This document shows, piece by piece, positions 6,444 through 16,264 of a stretch of 64,000 bases of DNA. The notes beneath the pieces are model-generated. The model did not search any database, was not told the origin of the DNA, and was given only the letters and a program-made list of their open reading frames with translations. The position numbers and the translations under genes are program-made. Origin of the DNA: Cellvibrio fontiphilus (GTDB taxonomy: Bacteria; Pseudomonadota; Gammaproteobacteria; Pseudomonadales; Cellvibrionaceae); assembly GCF_035317345.1 (NCBI RefSeq), contig NZ_JAYKTU010000010.1. One strand, 5' to 3'. Position 1 is the first letter of the stretch, and the number at the start of each line of letters is the position of its first letter.

Positions 6444-8342
6444 CTAGAGCGATTCCGCGCTATTTTTTTCCCACAAATCGCAATAAATCGGCACTTCGTC
6501 GGCGGGCATGGGGCGCGCCCAATAATAGCCCTGTGCCTGGGTGCAACCCAGGTTGCGCAGCAGCGCGAGGGTGGGTGCGTCCTCTACACCTTCGGCGATG
6601 GTTTTCAAGCCGAGGCTGTTGGCCATTTGAATAATCGCGCGCACTATGGCGGCATCGTTACTGTGATCATCCATTTTGCGCACAAAGGATTGATCGATTT
6701 TCAGCGCTTCCACTTCAAATTTTTTCAAATAACCCAAATTGGAATAGCCGGTGCCAAAGTCGTCGATGGAGAGGTGTACTCCTTCGCTGCGCAGATGGCT
6801 GAGGGTGGTGGCGAGCCGGTCGCTGTCTTCAATTAATAGTGATTCGGTTAATTCCAATTCCAAATACTGCGGTGGCAAACCGCTGGCGGCGAGTGCACCC
6901 AATACCAAATTATCGATATTGCCGCGCTTGAATTGGATGGAGGAAATATTGATGGCAACGGTAAATTGCAGCAGGCCAATGTCGTACCAGTGTTTGGCCT
7001 GACGACAAACTTCCTGAATAACCCATTCGCCCAATTGAATAATTAAACCGGAGGATTCCGCCAGTGGAATAAAAATACCCGGTGAAATAAAACCCTGCTC
7101 CGGGTGTTGCCAGCGCAGCAGTGCTTCAAAGCCACATATTTGTTGGGTGCGCAAATCAATTTTGGGTTGGTAGTGCAAACTGAATTGTCGGTCTTGCAGG
7201 GCTTTGCGCATTCCGGAAATCAAACTGATATGGTCGAGCATATTGCGATTAATCGCCGGGTTGAAAAAACGGAAACTGTTGCGGCCGGAATCTTTGGAGT
7301 GATACATGGCGATATCGGCTTTTTTAATCAGCGTGTCCAAATCCTCGCCGTCCTGTGGTGCCAGTGCTATGCCAATAGAGCAGGTGCAAAAAATTTCTAT
7401 ATTGCGATACCAATAGTTTTCCGACACCAGTTGCAATATTTCCAGGCTGGCTTGGGAGGCTTGCTCGGCGGATGCTATGTTGGGCAAAAATACAATAAAT
7501 TCATCGCCGCCATAGCGACACACCGCCTCGACTTTTTTGGTGTAACCCAGCAGGCGCAGCGCCACCTCTTTGAGAATTTGATCGCCGGCCTGGTGACCCA
7601 GTGAATCGTTGATGGGTTTTAAATTATCCAGATCGATATAAATAATGCCGAGCAGCTGCTGCTGTTGTTTGGCGGGCAGGAAAAATTTTTCAAAATTGCG
7701 TTGTGCAACATTGCGGTTGGGCAAGCCGGTGAGTGTGTCGTGGGTGGCCAAGTGTTCAATCTGGTTTTTGATATTTTTCATGCGCTCATTTTCGCGCGCC
7801 AATTCATCCAGCGCGGCGCGGTAATCCTGCGCGAGTAAACCCACAGCGAGCGCAATCACACACAAAATAATAATAGTGATGCTGCCGGTCGCGAGGTTAA
7901 TCGGTGCCAGGCTATTGGTATACCAGCCGACATGGTTGACGTAACTGATGCTGGCGAGCATCAACACCATGATGGCGACCAACAAAATCAACAGGCGTTT
8001 GTTGCCGAGCATGGCAGCAAATACCAACACCCCGCAGTAACCGAGCAGTGCGCTGTCGCGAATGCCGCTGCCATGCCAGGCGAGGTAGGAGAGCATCAGG
8101 GTGAGGCTGAATAAAAAAATACTGGCGCCCAGTAACAGGCGTTGACGCGCGATTGCCCAATCGACACTGAACAGGAAAATCCCGCAGGTCACCATGATCA
8201 AACTGTCGTGATAGCGCGCCGCCAGCATCGTAATAATGCTCACCAGCAGTAGCGCAATTTGGGTGACGCGCAGGATTTGCACCAGTCGTCGGGTTTTGGT
8301 CTGTTTGAGAGAGTCACAGACGTGCGGCGTTTCTAGGTCCAC
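6444..8342 (-). CDS. Membrane GGDEF-EAL protein (c-di-GMP turnover)
   Basis: A 632-residue protein with about six hydrophobic segments in residues 25-170, a coiled linker, a GGDEF domain with an intact RYGGDEF active site, and an EAL domain. The usual RxxD inhibitory site upstream of GGDEF is degenerate (KKVE). The EAL domain keeps FEALLRW, the Asn of NISS, ELTES, DDFGTGYSNL, LKID and AEGVE, so phosphodiesterase activity is expected. The net output is not predictable from sequence. The start is a GTG with weak SD; an internal Met is possible. It stands alone between the GH11 and DMT genes. Confidence 0.85.
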   Translation of the reverse strand: MDLETPHVCDSLKQTKTRRLVQILRVTQIALLLVSIITMLAARYHDSLIMVTCGIFLFSVDWAIARQRLLLGASIFLFSLTLMLSYLAWHGSGIRDSALLGYCGVLVFAAMLGNKRLLILLVAIMVLMLASISYVNHVGWYTNSLAPINLATGSITIIILCVIALAVGLLAQDYRAALDELARENERMKNIKNQIEHLATHDTLTGLPNRNVAQRNFEKFFLPAKQQQQLLGIIYIDLDNLKPINDSLGHQAGDQILKEVALRLLGYTKKVEAVCRYGGDEFIVFLPNIASAEQASQASLEILQLVSENYWYRNIEIFCTCSIGIALAPQDGEDLDTLIKKADIAMYHSKDSGRNSFRFFNPAINRNMLDHISLISGMRKALQDRQFSLHYQPKIDLRTQQICGFEALLRWQHPEQGFISPGIFIPLAESSGLIIQLGEWVIQEVCRQAKHWYDIGLLQFTVAINISSIQFKRGNIDNLVLGALAASGLPPQYLELELTESLLIEDSDRLATTLSHLRSEGVHLSIDDFGTGYSNLGYLKKFEVEALKIDQSFVRKMDDHSNDAAIVRAIIQMANSLGLKTIAEGVEDAPTLALLRNLGCTQAQGYYWARPMPADEVPIYCDLWEKNSAESL

Positions 8343-8557
8343 AGTATGCCCCGGCCATAAAGCCAGCGGCCTGCCTGCACCAAGGGGGTGGCGGGTGAAT
8401 CACAAAATCCGTTGTGGTAGGGCAAGCGCTGGGAAAAGGTTGATGCCGACACCGGCGGCGGTTGTTGTGGTTATGGGAATAACCCGCGGCTCGATGCGGT
8501 GTGCGTAACCCTAGGTATAGTTGAAATTCGCGCCAGTTTCCCGCGAAGGTGCGGTTT

Positions 8558-8911
8558 TTAACCTGTTATTTTGTCCCTAAACATAAAAAAGACTGCGCCT
8601 AAAAGACATAAGCCGGCCCAGAGGTAATCCAGCTTGAGCGGTTCTTTCAGGTAAAACAGGGCAAAGGGCACAAATACGCTGAGCGTGATCACCTCCTGCA
8701 GGATTTTCAGCTGCCCAACATTCATCACCGTGTAACCAATGCGATTGGCGGGCACCTGCAGTAAATACTCAAACAGCGCTATACCCCAGCTGATAAGGGC
8801 AGCGATGATCCAGGGTTTGTTGTTTAACTCCTTCAGGTGGGCGTACCAGGCGAAGGTCATAAAAATGTTGCTGCAAAACAACAGGCCTATGGCGATAAGT
8901 GATGCCTGCAT
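8558..8911 (-). CDS. Small DMT-family membrane protein (DUF486)
   Basis: 117 residues with four hydrophobic segments, matching the DUF486/DMT single-domain family (NxFMTFAWYAHL, EYLLQVPANRIGY, LKILQEVITLSVFVPFALFYL, LWAGLCLLGAVFF). These proteins resemble half-size drug/metabolite transporters; no substrate is known. SD GGAG precedes the ATG. Third gene of a minus-strand group with rlmJ and the small membrane protein at 8927. Confidence 0.85.
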   Translation of the reverse strand: MQASLIAIGLLFCSNIFMTFAWYAHLKELNNKPWIIAALISWGIALFEYLLQVPANRIGYTVMNVGQLKILQEVITLSVFVPFALFYLKEPLKLDYLWAGLCLLGAVFFMFRDKITG

Positions 8912-8926
8912 AAGGGCTCCAAGGGG

Positions 8927-9364
8927 TTAGGGTGATTCCGGCGCGGCAGTAGCGGTGGTTTGCGCCTGTTCCAGATCGCGCTTTTTCCCCACCGCGTAGG
9001 AGCTGGTGATGCTGAATAGCCAGGCCGCCAGCAGCAGCCATTTGCCCTGCTCCCAGTAGGGCGAAGCAAATACGGCGTTGTGCAAACTCTGCCAGAGATA
9101 GGGAATATCCAGCGCAAAGTCGCCACGTTTGGCGCGCTCATCCAGTTCATTGGAAAGCTGTATGGCCACCTGCAACAGGTTGATAAACAGCAGGCCAATA
9201 ATCAGCGCCGAGGGCACCGCAAAAATACAGCCGCGCAGGCGCTGCCCGAGCAGGAATAAACCGGCGCCGGGAAAAATAAAAGCCGAGGCTATTGCGGCGC
9301 GTTTGGCATGGCTCATACCGGCACTGGCATTGTTCGTTTTAGTCATGGTGCTCGTTTTAGTCAT
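8927..9364 (-). CDS. Small membrane protein of unknown function
   Basis: 145 residues if started at the ATG at 9364, which has GGAGAA upstream lying inside the 3' end of rlmJ, suggesting translational coupling. The N-terminus is a low-complexity MTKTSTMTKTNN repeat. There are three to four hydrophobic segments (AAIASAFIFPGAGLFLLG, IFAVPSALIIGLLFINLL, WLLLAAWLFSITSSYAVG). The pattern GxGxFLLGQRLRG near the first segment is seen in several small uncharacterised membrane proteins. No function can be assigned. Confidence 0.7.
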   Translation of the reverse strand: MTKTSTMTKTNNASAGMSHAKRAAIASAFIFPGAGLFLLGQRLRGCIFAVPSALIIGLLFINLLQVAIQLSNELDERAKRGDFALDIPYLWQSLHNAVFASPYWEQGKWLLLAAWLFSITSSYAVGKKRDLEQAQTTATAAPESP

Positions 9365-9368
9365 AGTG

Positions 9369-10214
9369 TTAGTTCTCCGCAACCAGTTGTTCCAGGCGAT
9401 AAAACCCCTGGCCGGCCTCACTCAGGTTGTCCACCAGCCAGGGCAGGGTTTCTTCCATCGCGGCCCAGAGTGTCCAGGGCGGGTTGATCACTATCATGCC
9501 GCTGGCGGTCATGCCGTGCTCCAGGCTGTCGGGCGCTGTGGCGAATTCCATCAGTTGGATATTTTTGATGCCGGATTTTTTCAGCGCCAATTCCATCTCA
9601 TCGATACGCAGGCGATTCACCACCGGATACCAGATGGCGATAGTCCCCACCGCAAAACGTTTGTGGGCACTAATCACCTGTTTGATGACCTGCTGGTAGT
9701 CGCTTTTGATTTCGTAGGAGGGGTCGATCAATACCAGCGCGCGGCGTTCCAGCGGCGGCAGCAGCGCTTGCAGGCTGGCCAGTCCGTCTTCATCCAGCAC
9801 TTTCACCCGCTTGTCGCTGCGCATGGCATCGCGCAGGAATTGATAGTCGGCTGGGTGCAGTTCGTGCAGGAACAGGCGATCTATCGGGCGCATCAGGGTT
9901 TGGGCGATCAGGGGTGAGCCGGGGTAAATTTGCAGGTTGCCGCGATCATTCAGGCTTTTCACCAGCTCCAGCAAGCGGCTGACGGCGGCGGGCGTGTGGG
10001 TGAGCGTCCAAAGTGGGCCTATGCCCGTATCAAATTCGCGATTCTTTTGTGCCTGGGGACCGGCTAATTTGTAGACCCCGGCGCCGGCGTGGGTATCGAT
10101 AATGCGCAGGGGTTTATCTTTTTGCGTCATATACTCCAGCATATGTACCAGCACCGAGTGCTTGAGAATATCGGCAAAATTGCCGGCGTGAAAACCGTGG
10201 CGGTAGCTGAGCAT
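9369..10214 (-). CDS. rlmJ: 23S rRNA (adenine(2030)-N6)-methyltransferase RlmJ
   Basis: 281 residues, the normal RlmJ length. The N-terminus MLSYRHGFHAGNFADILKH is characteristic. The SAM-binding motif is IDTHAGAGVY and the catalytic motif is DPSYE (VLIDPSYEIKSDY). It modifies A2030 of 23S rRNA. First gene of a minus-strand cluster with two small membrane-protein genes, overlapping the SD of the next. SD is weak. Confidence 0.93.
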   Translation of the reverse strand: MLSYRHGFHAGNFADILKHSVLVHMLEYMTQKDKPLRIIDTHAGAGVYKLAGPQAQKNREFDTGIGPLWTLTHTPAAVSRLLELVKSLNDRGNLQIYPGSPLIAQTLMRPIDRLFLHELHPADYQFLRDAMRSDKRVKVLDEDGLASLQALLPPLERRALVLIDPSYEIKSDYQQVIKQVISAHKRFAVGTIAIWYPVVNRLRIDEMELALKKSGIKNIQLMEFATAPDSLEHGMTASGMIVINPPWTLWAAMEETLPWLVDNLSEAGQGFYRLEQLVAEN

Positions 10215-10350
10215 AGGGCGCGATCCAGGTGTGCGGGAGAAGGGCCGGAATTATAGCGAGGCGGGTGGATAAATACCCGAACAAGATTGTCACACACTTG
10301 CCCTTTTAGTGAAGGAACCAAGCAGTTAGAGTAGCCTCTGCATTCATTAT

Positions 10351-12198
10351 ATGAAGATACCCGGATTGTTATCTCACCCCCCCTCCAAGCTGTTCAGCGG
10401 CTCTTTTTTGTATGTGTGGCGTGCCGCTCCCGTTGCTGGCGCGCTGCTATTGGCATTGTTGTCATTGCTACCCGCAGGCGCAGCGCGGGCGGCGGAACCG
10501 GAGATCGACATAGAAGGCGGCACCAAAGCACTGCGTGAAAATATTCGCCTGCACCTGAGCCTCGCGGAGGAGAGTTGCACCGCACCCTTGTGGCGGCTGA
10601 ATAGCCTGTTGAACGACAGCGAGGCGCAGATTAAAGCGGCAGCCCAGGCGCTGGGGTTTTATGAGCTGGAGTATGAAGCCAAACTGGTGCGCAACAAGGA
10701 TTGCTGGGGGCTGAATATCCAGCTCACGCCCGGCGAGCCAATACTGGTCACCGAGCTGCGCATCGAAATCCTCGGCGAGGGCAGTAGCGACCCCATTTTC
10801 CAGCCGCTCTACGACAAACCCGGTATCAAACTTGGCAATCGCCTCAACCATGGCCGCTATGAAACCCTCAAGGCGCGCTTTGCAACACTTGCCTCGCTGC
10901 ACGGTTATTTTGATGCGGAGTTTGTGCAATCCCAAATTGCCATTAATGTCGGCCAGAAGAGCGCGGCAATAGCGCTGGTGTATGACACCGGCAAGCGCTA
11001 TCGCATTGGCGCCATCAACCTCAAACACGGGATTCTGGATCAGGATTTCCTGGAGCGTTACTACACCTTCCACAGCGGCGACTACTACGATACCGACGAG
11101 CTGCTGGAGCTGAAAAACCTCTACAACGCCAGCAATTATTTTGCGGTAGCAAGTGTGGCGCCGGATCTGCAGGCGCTGGACGAGCATCAGGTGCCGATTA
11201 ATATCGAGCTGGAGGAGCGCAAGCGCCACGCCTATTCATTGGGTGCGGGTATTGAAAATGACGAGCCGCGCCTGTTGCTGGGGTTTGAGGATCGCTATTT
11301 GAACCGTCGCGGCCACAGGTTCGATGCGGATCTGGCGCTGGCGGAAAACAAAACAGCGGCGCTCGCCACCTACACTATTCCATTGCGGCGCCCCGCCTAT
11401 GAATTCCTGCGGTTTTACACGGGCTATGACAAAGAGAACACGGTGACCTCGCTGAGTAAGAAGTACACCTACGGCAGCAGCTATACCTATTATCAGGACA
11501 ATAAATGGCTGCAAACCTATGCCCTGGATTACGTGCAGGAGGAGTCTGTTATCGGGCGTATGACACCTATCAATACCAACCTGATTATTCCCTCCATTTC
11601 TTTTTTACGTACCCAAACCGATGGTGCGCCTTACCCCTTGAGCGGCTGGTCGGCGCTGGGGCGTATCTCCGGTTCACCCAAAAGTATCGGTTCGGATTTC
11701 AGTTTTGCGCAGTTTTATGGCCGCGCCAAATACGTCAAAGGCTTTAGTTACGGGCGCTTGCTGCTGCGCGCCGAACTGGGCCTGACCGAGACTGACAATG
11801 TGGATCAGCTGCCCGCCTCGGTGCGGTTTTTTGCCGGTGGCGATGCCAGCGTGCGCGGTTATGAATACAAATCCCTGGGGCCGACCCGCAACATTTACGG
11901 CAAGGGTTTTGTCGGCCCGCTGCAAGATCCCAAGGCGGCAGAGGAGGTGATTGGCGGCAATAATCTGCTGGTTACCAGCGTTGAATACGACTATCGCTTT
12001 GAAGATTCCAACTGGGTTGCCGCGCTGTTTTACGATCAGGGCAACGCCGCTGACGATACCAATATTGACTTCAAGCGCAGCGCTGGCCTTGGGGTGCGCT
12101 GGATTTCACCCATAGGCCCCATCCGCATTGATCTGGCGCGCGCGCTGGACGATGAAAAATCCTGGATGTGGCACATCAGCATGGGGCCAGACCTGTGA
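10351..12198 (+). CDS. tamA: Outer-membrane translocation and assembly protein TamA
   Basis: 615 residues with a signal peptide ending ARA (about residue 48), three POTRA-like segments (about 50-300) and a C-terminal 16-strand Omp85 barrel with the VRGYEYKSLGP lid-loop motif and RIDLARALDDE near the end. TamA forms the outer-membrane half of the TAM complex used in outer-membrane protein and lipid homeostasis. Its stop codon overlaps the tamB start (TGATG), so the two are translated together. The start ATG at 10351 has no clear SD. Confidence 0.93.
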   Translation: MKIPGLLSHPPSKLFSGSFLYVWRAAPVAGALLLALLSLLPAGAARAAEPEIDIEGGTKALRENIRLHLSLAEESCTAPLWRLNSLLNDSEAQIKAAAQALGFYELEYEAKLVRNKDCWGLNIQLTPGEPILVTELRIEILGEGSSDPIFQPLYDKPGIKLGNRLNHGRYETLKARFATLASLHGYFDAEFVQSQIAINVGQKSAAIALVYDTGKRYRIGAINLKHGILDQDFLERYYTFHSGDYYDTDELLELKNLYNASNYFAVASVAPDLQALDEHQVPINIELEERKRHAYSLGAGIENDEPRLLLGFEDRYLNRRGHRFDADLALAENKTAALATYTIPLRRPAYEFLRFYTGYDKENTVTSLSKKYTYGSSYTYYQDNKWLQTYALDYVQEESVIGRMTPINTNLIIPSISFLRTQTDGAPYPLSGWSALGRISGSPKSIGSDFSFAQFYGRAKYVKGFSYGRLLLRAELGLTETDNVDQLPASVRFFAGGDASVRGYEYKSLGPTRNIYGKGFVGPLQDPKAAEEVIGGNNLLVTSVEYDYRFEDSNWVAALFYDQGNAADDTNIDFKRSAGLGVRWISPIGPIRIDLARALDDEKSWMWHISMGPDL

Positions 12199-15100
12199 TG
12201 AGCAAACCCTGGCGCCGACTGCGCAATACCCTGTTAGGCCTGATCGCGGTGATGCTGATCCTGCTGGCCAGCCTCAGCGCGCTGATGGAAACCCAAACCG
12301 GTAGCCGCTGGCTGGTAAACCGGTTGGCGGCTCTGGCCGATATCAGCCTCGGCGCTGTGACCGGCAACTTGCGCGAAGGGCTGGATATAACCAGCCTGGA
12401 ATACCGGCAGGAGGGCGTACTGGTGCAGGCCTCGCACTTGTCATTTCGCTGGCGTCCCATCGACCTGTTTTACAGCGCCCTGATGATTGATTCGCTCAGC
12501 GCGGCGCAGTTGACTGTGCAGCTGCCACCTGCCGCTCAACCCGCGCCGCCCGCCAGCGAGCCTTTCAGCCAATGGCCCAGCTTGCGCTTGCCCTTGCGCA
12601 TCCAATTGGCGCAACTGGATCTGCGCCAGATCCGCTTCCAGCAGGGTGAGCAGCAGCTGGCCTGGGACAGGCTTAGCGGCGACCTGAGTCTGGGTACGTT
12701 TAACCTGCGCTATCGCGACCTCACCCTTATCCACCCGGATTATGAGCTGCGCCTGAGCGGTCGCACTGCGCTGGATTACCCCTATCTCACCAGCGCCAAT
12801 CTGCACTGGCAATGGCAGGCACCGGCGGCAGCGGATGGCAGCGCCGGATTGTTGTATCGCGGCCTGAGCCAGTTGGAGGGCGACCTGACGCAGCTGGCGC
12901 TGGAGAACCGTATCGATTCTCCGGTGCTGCTCAGCGCCAAGGCCTCGGGTGCACTGGTTAACGCCCGGCGAGAATTGCAGCTGGAGCCGGCGTTGCAGCT
13001 ACAAGCCCAATGGGACGCCCAACCCCTGCCGGCCGCTTGGTGGCTGGCGCAGAAACGCCCGCCGTTCACGCGTGGCCTGCTCAAGGCAGAGGGTAATTGG
13101 CAGGCCTACCGCGCCAGCCTGGAAGGCGCCATCCAACTGCCGGATACCCCGGCCCTGGCTGTGAATACGCGGGTGGATGGCAGCTTGGAAGCGGTGAATA
13201 TCCAGCAGTTGGACATCCGCGAACTGGGTGAGCGGCTGCAATCGGTGGTGGCCTTGAGCAGCCTGGCGACGACCTCGTCGGTTGCACCTGCTGCCCCTGA
13301 AGAGGGCGCTCAAGAAGTAGCATCAACCGCCAGCGATGTGGCAGCGGCAGATGCGATAGATAGGGAATCGCTCAACCGCGATGCCAGCCTCTCGCTCAAG
13401 GGGCGGGTTGCCTGGGCGCCGGTGCTGGATTGGCAACTGGCAGTGGAGGCCAAGGCGTTTAATCTGGCCGGGCTGATTGACAATTGGCCGAGCCGGTTGG
13501 ATGCCAGTTTCACCAGTCGCGGCAGCCTTAAAGACGACCATTGGCAGGCGGCACTGGAAGCGCTCAGGTTGGAGGGCGAGCTGCGCGGCGTCTATGCCCA
13601 GGGCAGCGGCAGTCTGGTGTTGGATGGCAGCAACCTGCGCAGCGATTCGCTGGCGCTGACGGTGGGCGCTAACCAGTTGCAGCTCAAAGGCGAATTGGGC
13701 GATAGCCTCAACCTCCAGTGGAATATTAATGCGCCGCTGTTGCAGCAGTTGGATGAGAGTCTTACCGGCAGCCTGGTCAGCAAGGGCGAGTTGCGCGGGG
13801 ATCGCGATCACCCGCGGATCGACCTGAGCGCTAGCGCCAACAAACTATCTCTGGGCGACTATGGTGTGGAAAAGCTGGAGCTGGCGCTGGTTCCACTGAC
13901 GGCTCAGTCCCAGCCAATTGTTGGGCCACAGCCTGGTTCAGGCGCAGGTTCAGCGCCGCAACTGGATAACAGCGCTGCTGCCAGCTCACCGGTTGGCGCC
14001 GGCCTCAACCCGGTTCGGCTGCTCACCGGCGAATTGCTACAGGAGCGCTATCAACTAAACCTGAGTGCCAGCCGCCTGCAGCTGGCGCAACAGTATTTCT
14101 CCAGCGTCACCATGAGCGGCAGTGGCTCGGTAGCCCAGCATAAAGTGCAGGCCACCCTGCGCAGCCCCAGCTTGGGGCGGGCCGATATAGGTTTGCAGGG
14201 TGACTACGCCGACTACCGCTGGCAGGGCAAACTGACCCAGTTGGCGCTCAAACTTACCAAGGTGCCGCGCTGGTGGCTCACCTCGGGCCAGCCCATCCGC
14301 ATCAGTGCCGAAGGCCTGCTGCTGGGCGAGCAGTGCCTCACCACCCGCAGCAACCTTACGGCGGCGGTAGAGCGCGATGCTGGCATAGAGCGTGAGCAAC
14401 TGCGTGCCGAGTGGCAGCCCAACCAGTCGCCGCTGCGCATCAATCCCTATGATTGGCTGGTAAATAAACCCGCGCCTCCCGCCAGCCAGATCGAGCGCTA
14501 TAACCTGCCGCGCCTGTGCCTGGCGGGTGATTGGTCGACTAAGACTGGCGCCCGTCTCGACGCCCAGCTGGATGCAGTGCCACTGCGCCAGTTTTTGTCG
14601 CTATTCAAAACCGAGGTGTTTTTTGCCGGGGTGATGGATGGCAATCTCAGCCTGCGTTCCCCCGATCTGACACTGGCGGGCACCACTGCCAACCTGAATA
14701 TCACCACCCGCAATGCCGAGCTGCGCTACCAATACGCCGGTGGCGTAACCGATGTTTACCCCTGGCGCGATTTTGCGGTGCGGGCGCAACTGCAAAAAGC
14801 CCAGCTCAGTACCAGTGCCGGCTTGGAGTGGGCGGGCTTTGGCCGCATGGATCTGGCCAGCCTGCTGGATTTGCAGCAACAGACCATCAACAGCGCCAGG
14901 TTGCAGGTGAACTTCCACAACATAGCGCCGCTGGAAACCCTGTTGCCCTTCACTAACGATGTGAAAGGTGAGCTGAGTGCCGATTTATCGGCCGGCGGCA
15001 AATTCAGCGCCCCCTATCTCGCCGGGGATATTTACCTGCGCAACGGCAGCGCCAAGCTGACCCGTTTGGGGCTGGATTTACAGGCCATCAGCCTGAGCCT

Positions 15101-16160
15101 GAACGCTGCGCGCGATGGCCAGTTGCGGTTGATGAGCGAGGCGCAATCGGGCGATGGCCGCTTGACGCTGGTGGGTGACCTGAAGGGGTTTGGCAGCGAC
15201 AGTTGGCGTGCCCAGGCGTTTGTTAATGGCACCAATTTCCGGGTGGTTTCACTGCCTCAACTCAAGGCCAACCTGTCGCCCGCTATCAAAGTGGAGCTGG
15301 ATGCCAAGGCCATGCACCTCACCGGTGATGCGGTGATTCCCTGGGCGCGCACCAATATCAAAAGCCTGCCACCCAGCGCTGTGCAGTTGTCTGATGACGC
15401 CCTGATTGTGGATGAAAAATTCCTCCAGCAGCAGGCGGTTTCGCCCTTTGAGGTTTACAGCAACCTCAACCTGTCGCTGGGCGAGGATGTGAGTTTCAAA
15501 GGCTTCGGGTTAAGCAGCAAGCTGAGCGGTCGCTTGAATTTGCTCAAGGAAGCCCATCGCCCGTTTTTTACCAACGGCTATGTCAGTGTGTCCGAGGGCA
15601 GCTACAAGGCTTACGGCCAAACTCTGACCATTGAACGCGGCCGCTTGGCCTTTCAGGGGCCCTATGACAACCCCGGATTGGATATTCGCGCCACCCGTAC
15701 CATCCGCGATAGCGAGAGTACCAAGGTCGGATTGGATATAGATGGCACCCTGCAACGCCCCAAGGCCAAGGTGTTCTCATCGCCTAGCAAAAGTGATAGC
15801 GAGGCGATGATGATGTTGCTGACCGGCAAACCCATCAAGGATGCCTCCAGCGCCGATGCCTCACTGCTACTCAGCGCCATGAGCGGTCTGGGCATGGATT
15901 CGGGCGGCTCCATCACCGCGGAGATCAACCGTTTTTTCGGGGTGGATCAGCTGGAAGTGAAGGCGGATGACGGCATAGACCAAAGCCAATTGTGGGTGGG
16001 TAAATACCTTACGCCCAAGTTACTGGTGCGCTATGTGGTGGGTATATTTGATCAGGCGTTCAGCTTTGGCATCGAATACCAGCTCACCGACAACTTTCGC
16101 ATAGAGGCAGAGTCGGGCACCACCAAGAGTGTGGATGTGATCTACAAAATCGAACGCTAG
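12198..16160 (+). CDS. tamB: Translocation and assembly module protein TamB
   Basis: 1320 residues from the ATG that overlaps the tamA stop codon (an upstream in-frame ATG at 12168 would begin inside tamA). One N-terminal membrane anchor (LLGLIAVMLILLASLSAL) is followed by a very long, repetitive beta-rich region like AsmA/TamB lipid-conduit proteins. The conserved C-terminal domain (DUF490) includes LTIERGRLAFQGPYDNPGLDIRA, LTGKPIKDASS and ending VDVIYKIER. It spans the periplasm and works with TamA. There is an Ala/Ser/Pro-rich insertion around residues 600-620 that is probably an unstructured loop. Confidence 0.93.
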   Translation: MSKPWRRLRNTLLGLIAVMLILLASLSALMETQTGSRWLVNRLAALADISLGAVTGNLREGLDITSLEYRQEGVLVQASHLSFRWRPIDLFYSALMIDSLSAAQLTVQLPPAAQPAPPASEPFSQWPSLRLPLRIQLAQLDLRQIRFQQGEQQLAWDRLSGDLSLGTFNLRYRDLTLIHPDYELRLSGRTALDYPYLTSANLHWQWQAPAAADGSAGLLYRGLSQLEGDLTQLALENRIDSPVLLSAKASGALVNARRELQLEPALQLQAQWDAQPLPAAWWLAQKRPPFTRGLLKAEGNWQAYRASLEGAIQLPDTPALAVNTRVDGSLEAVNIQQLDIRELGERLQSVVALSSLATTSSVAPAAPEEGAQEVASTASDVAAADAIDRESLNRDASLSLKGRVAWAPVLDWQLAVEAKAFNLAGLIDNWPSRLDASFTSRGSLKDDHWQAALEALRLEGELRGVYAQGSGSLVLDGSNLRSDSLALTVGANQLQLKGELGDSLNLQWNINAPLLQQLDESLTGSLVSKGELRGDRDHPRIDLSASANKLSLGDYGVEKLELALVPLTAQSQPIVGPQPGSGAGSAPQLDNSAAASSPVGAGLNPVRLLTGELLQERYQLNLSASRLQLAQQYFSSVTMSGSGSVAQHKVQATLRSPSLGRADIGLQGDYADYRWQGKLTQLALKLTKVPRWWLTSGQPIRISAEGLLLGEQCLTTRSNLTAAVERDAGIEREQLRAEWQPNQSPLRINPYDWLVNKPAPPASQIERYNLPRLCLAGDWSTKTGARLDAQLDAVPLRQFLSLFKTEVFFAGVMDGNLSLRSPDLTLAGTTANLNITTRNAELRYQYAGGVTDVYPWRDFAVRAQLQKAQLSTSAGLEWAGFGRMDLASLLDLQQQTINSARLQVNFHNIAPLETLLPFTNDVKGELSADLSAGGKFSAPYLAGDIYLRNGSAKLTRLGLDLQAISLSLNAARDGQLRLMSEAQSGDGRLTLVGDLKGFGSDSWRAQAFVNGTNFRVVSLPQLKANLSPAIKVELDAKAMHLTGDAVIPWARTNIKSLPPSAVQLSDDALIVDEKFLQQQAVSPFEVYSNLNLSLGEDVSFKGFGLSSKLSGRLNLLKEAHRPFFTNGYVSVSEGSYKAYGQTLTIERGRLAFQGPYDNPGLDIRATRTIRDSESTKVGLDIDGTLQRPKAKVFSSPSKSDSEAMMMLLTGKPIKDASSADASLLLSAMSGLGMDSGGSITAEINRFFGVDQLEVKADDGIDQSQLWVGKYLTPKLLVRYVVGIFDQAFSFGIEYQLTDNFRIEAESGTTKSVDVIYKIER

Positions 16161-16214
16161 GGCGCGCAGCGGCGGCACGGCGTAAATTAGCGCAAACCTC
16201 GTGGCATTAACGGC

Positions 16215-16226
16215 TGTCATCGGTTA
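16215..16226. promoter_or_regulatory. LacI-type operator candidate upstream of GH5
   Basis: GTCATCGGTTAC, one base different from the GTAATCGGTTAC sites at 47838 and 47987 upstream of the GH5_8 mannanase gene. It lies 39 bases before the GH5 start at 16265. The shared sequence before two GH5 genes argues for a common regulator; the regulator is not in the window. Confidence 0.5.
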
Positions 16227-16264
16227 CATATTGTCTCTCAAACAATAACCAACGAGACAAGCCT

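Noticed and set aside
12168..12197. Upstream start for tamB inside tamA
   Set aside because: The ATG at 12198 overlaps the tamA stop and directly precedes the expected basic-hydrophobic anchor; the ten extra residues look like read-back of tamA codons.
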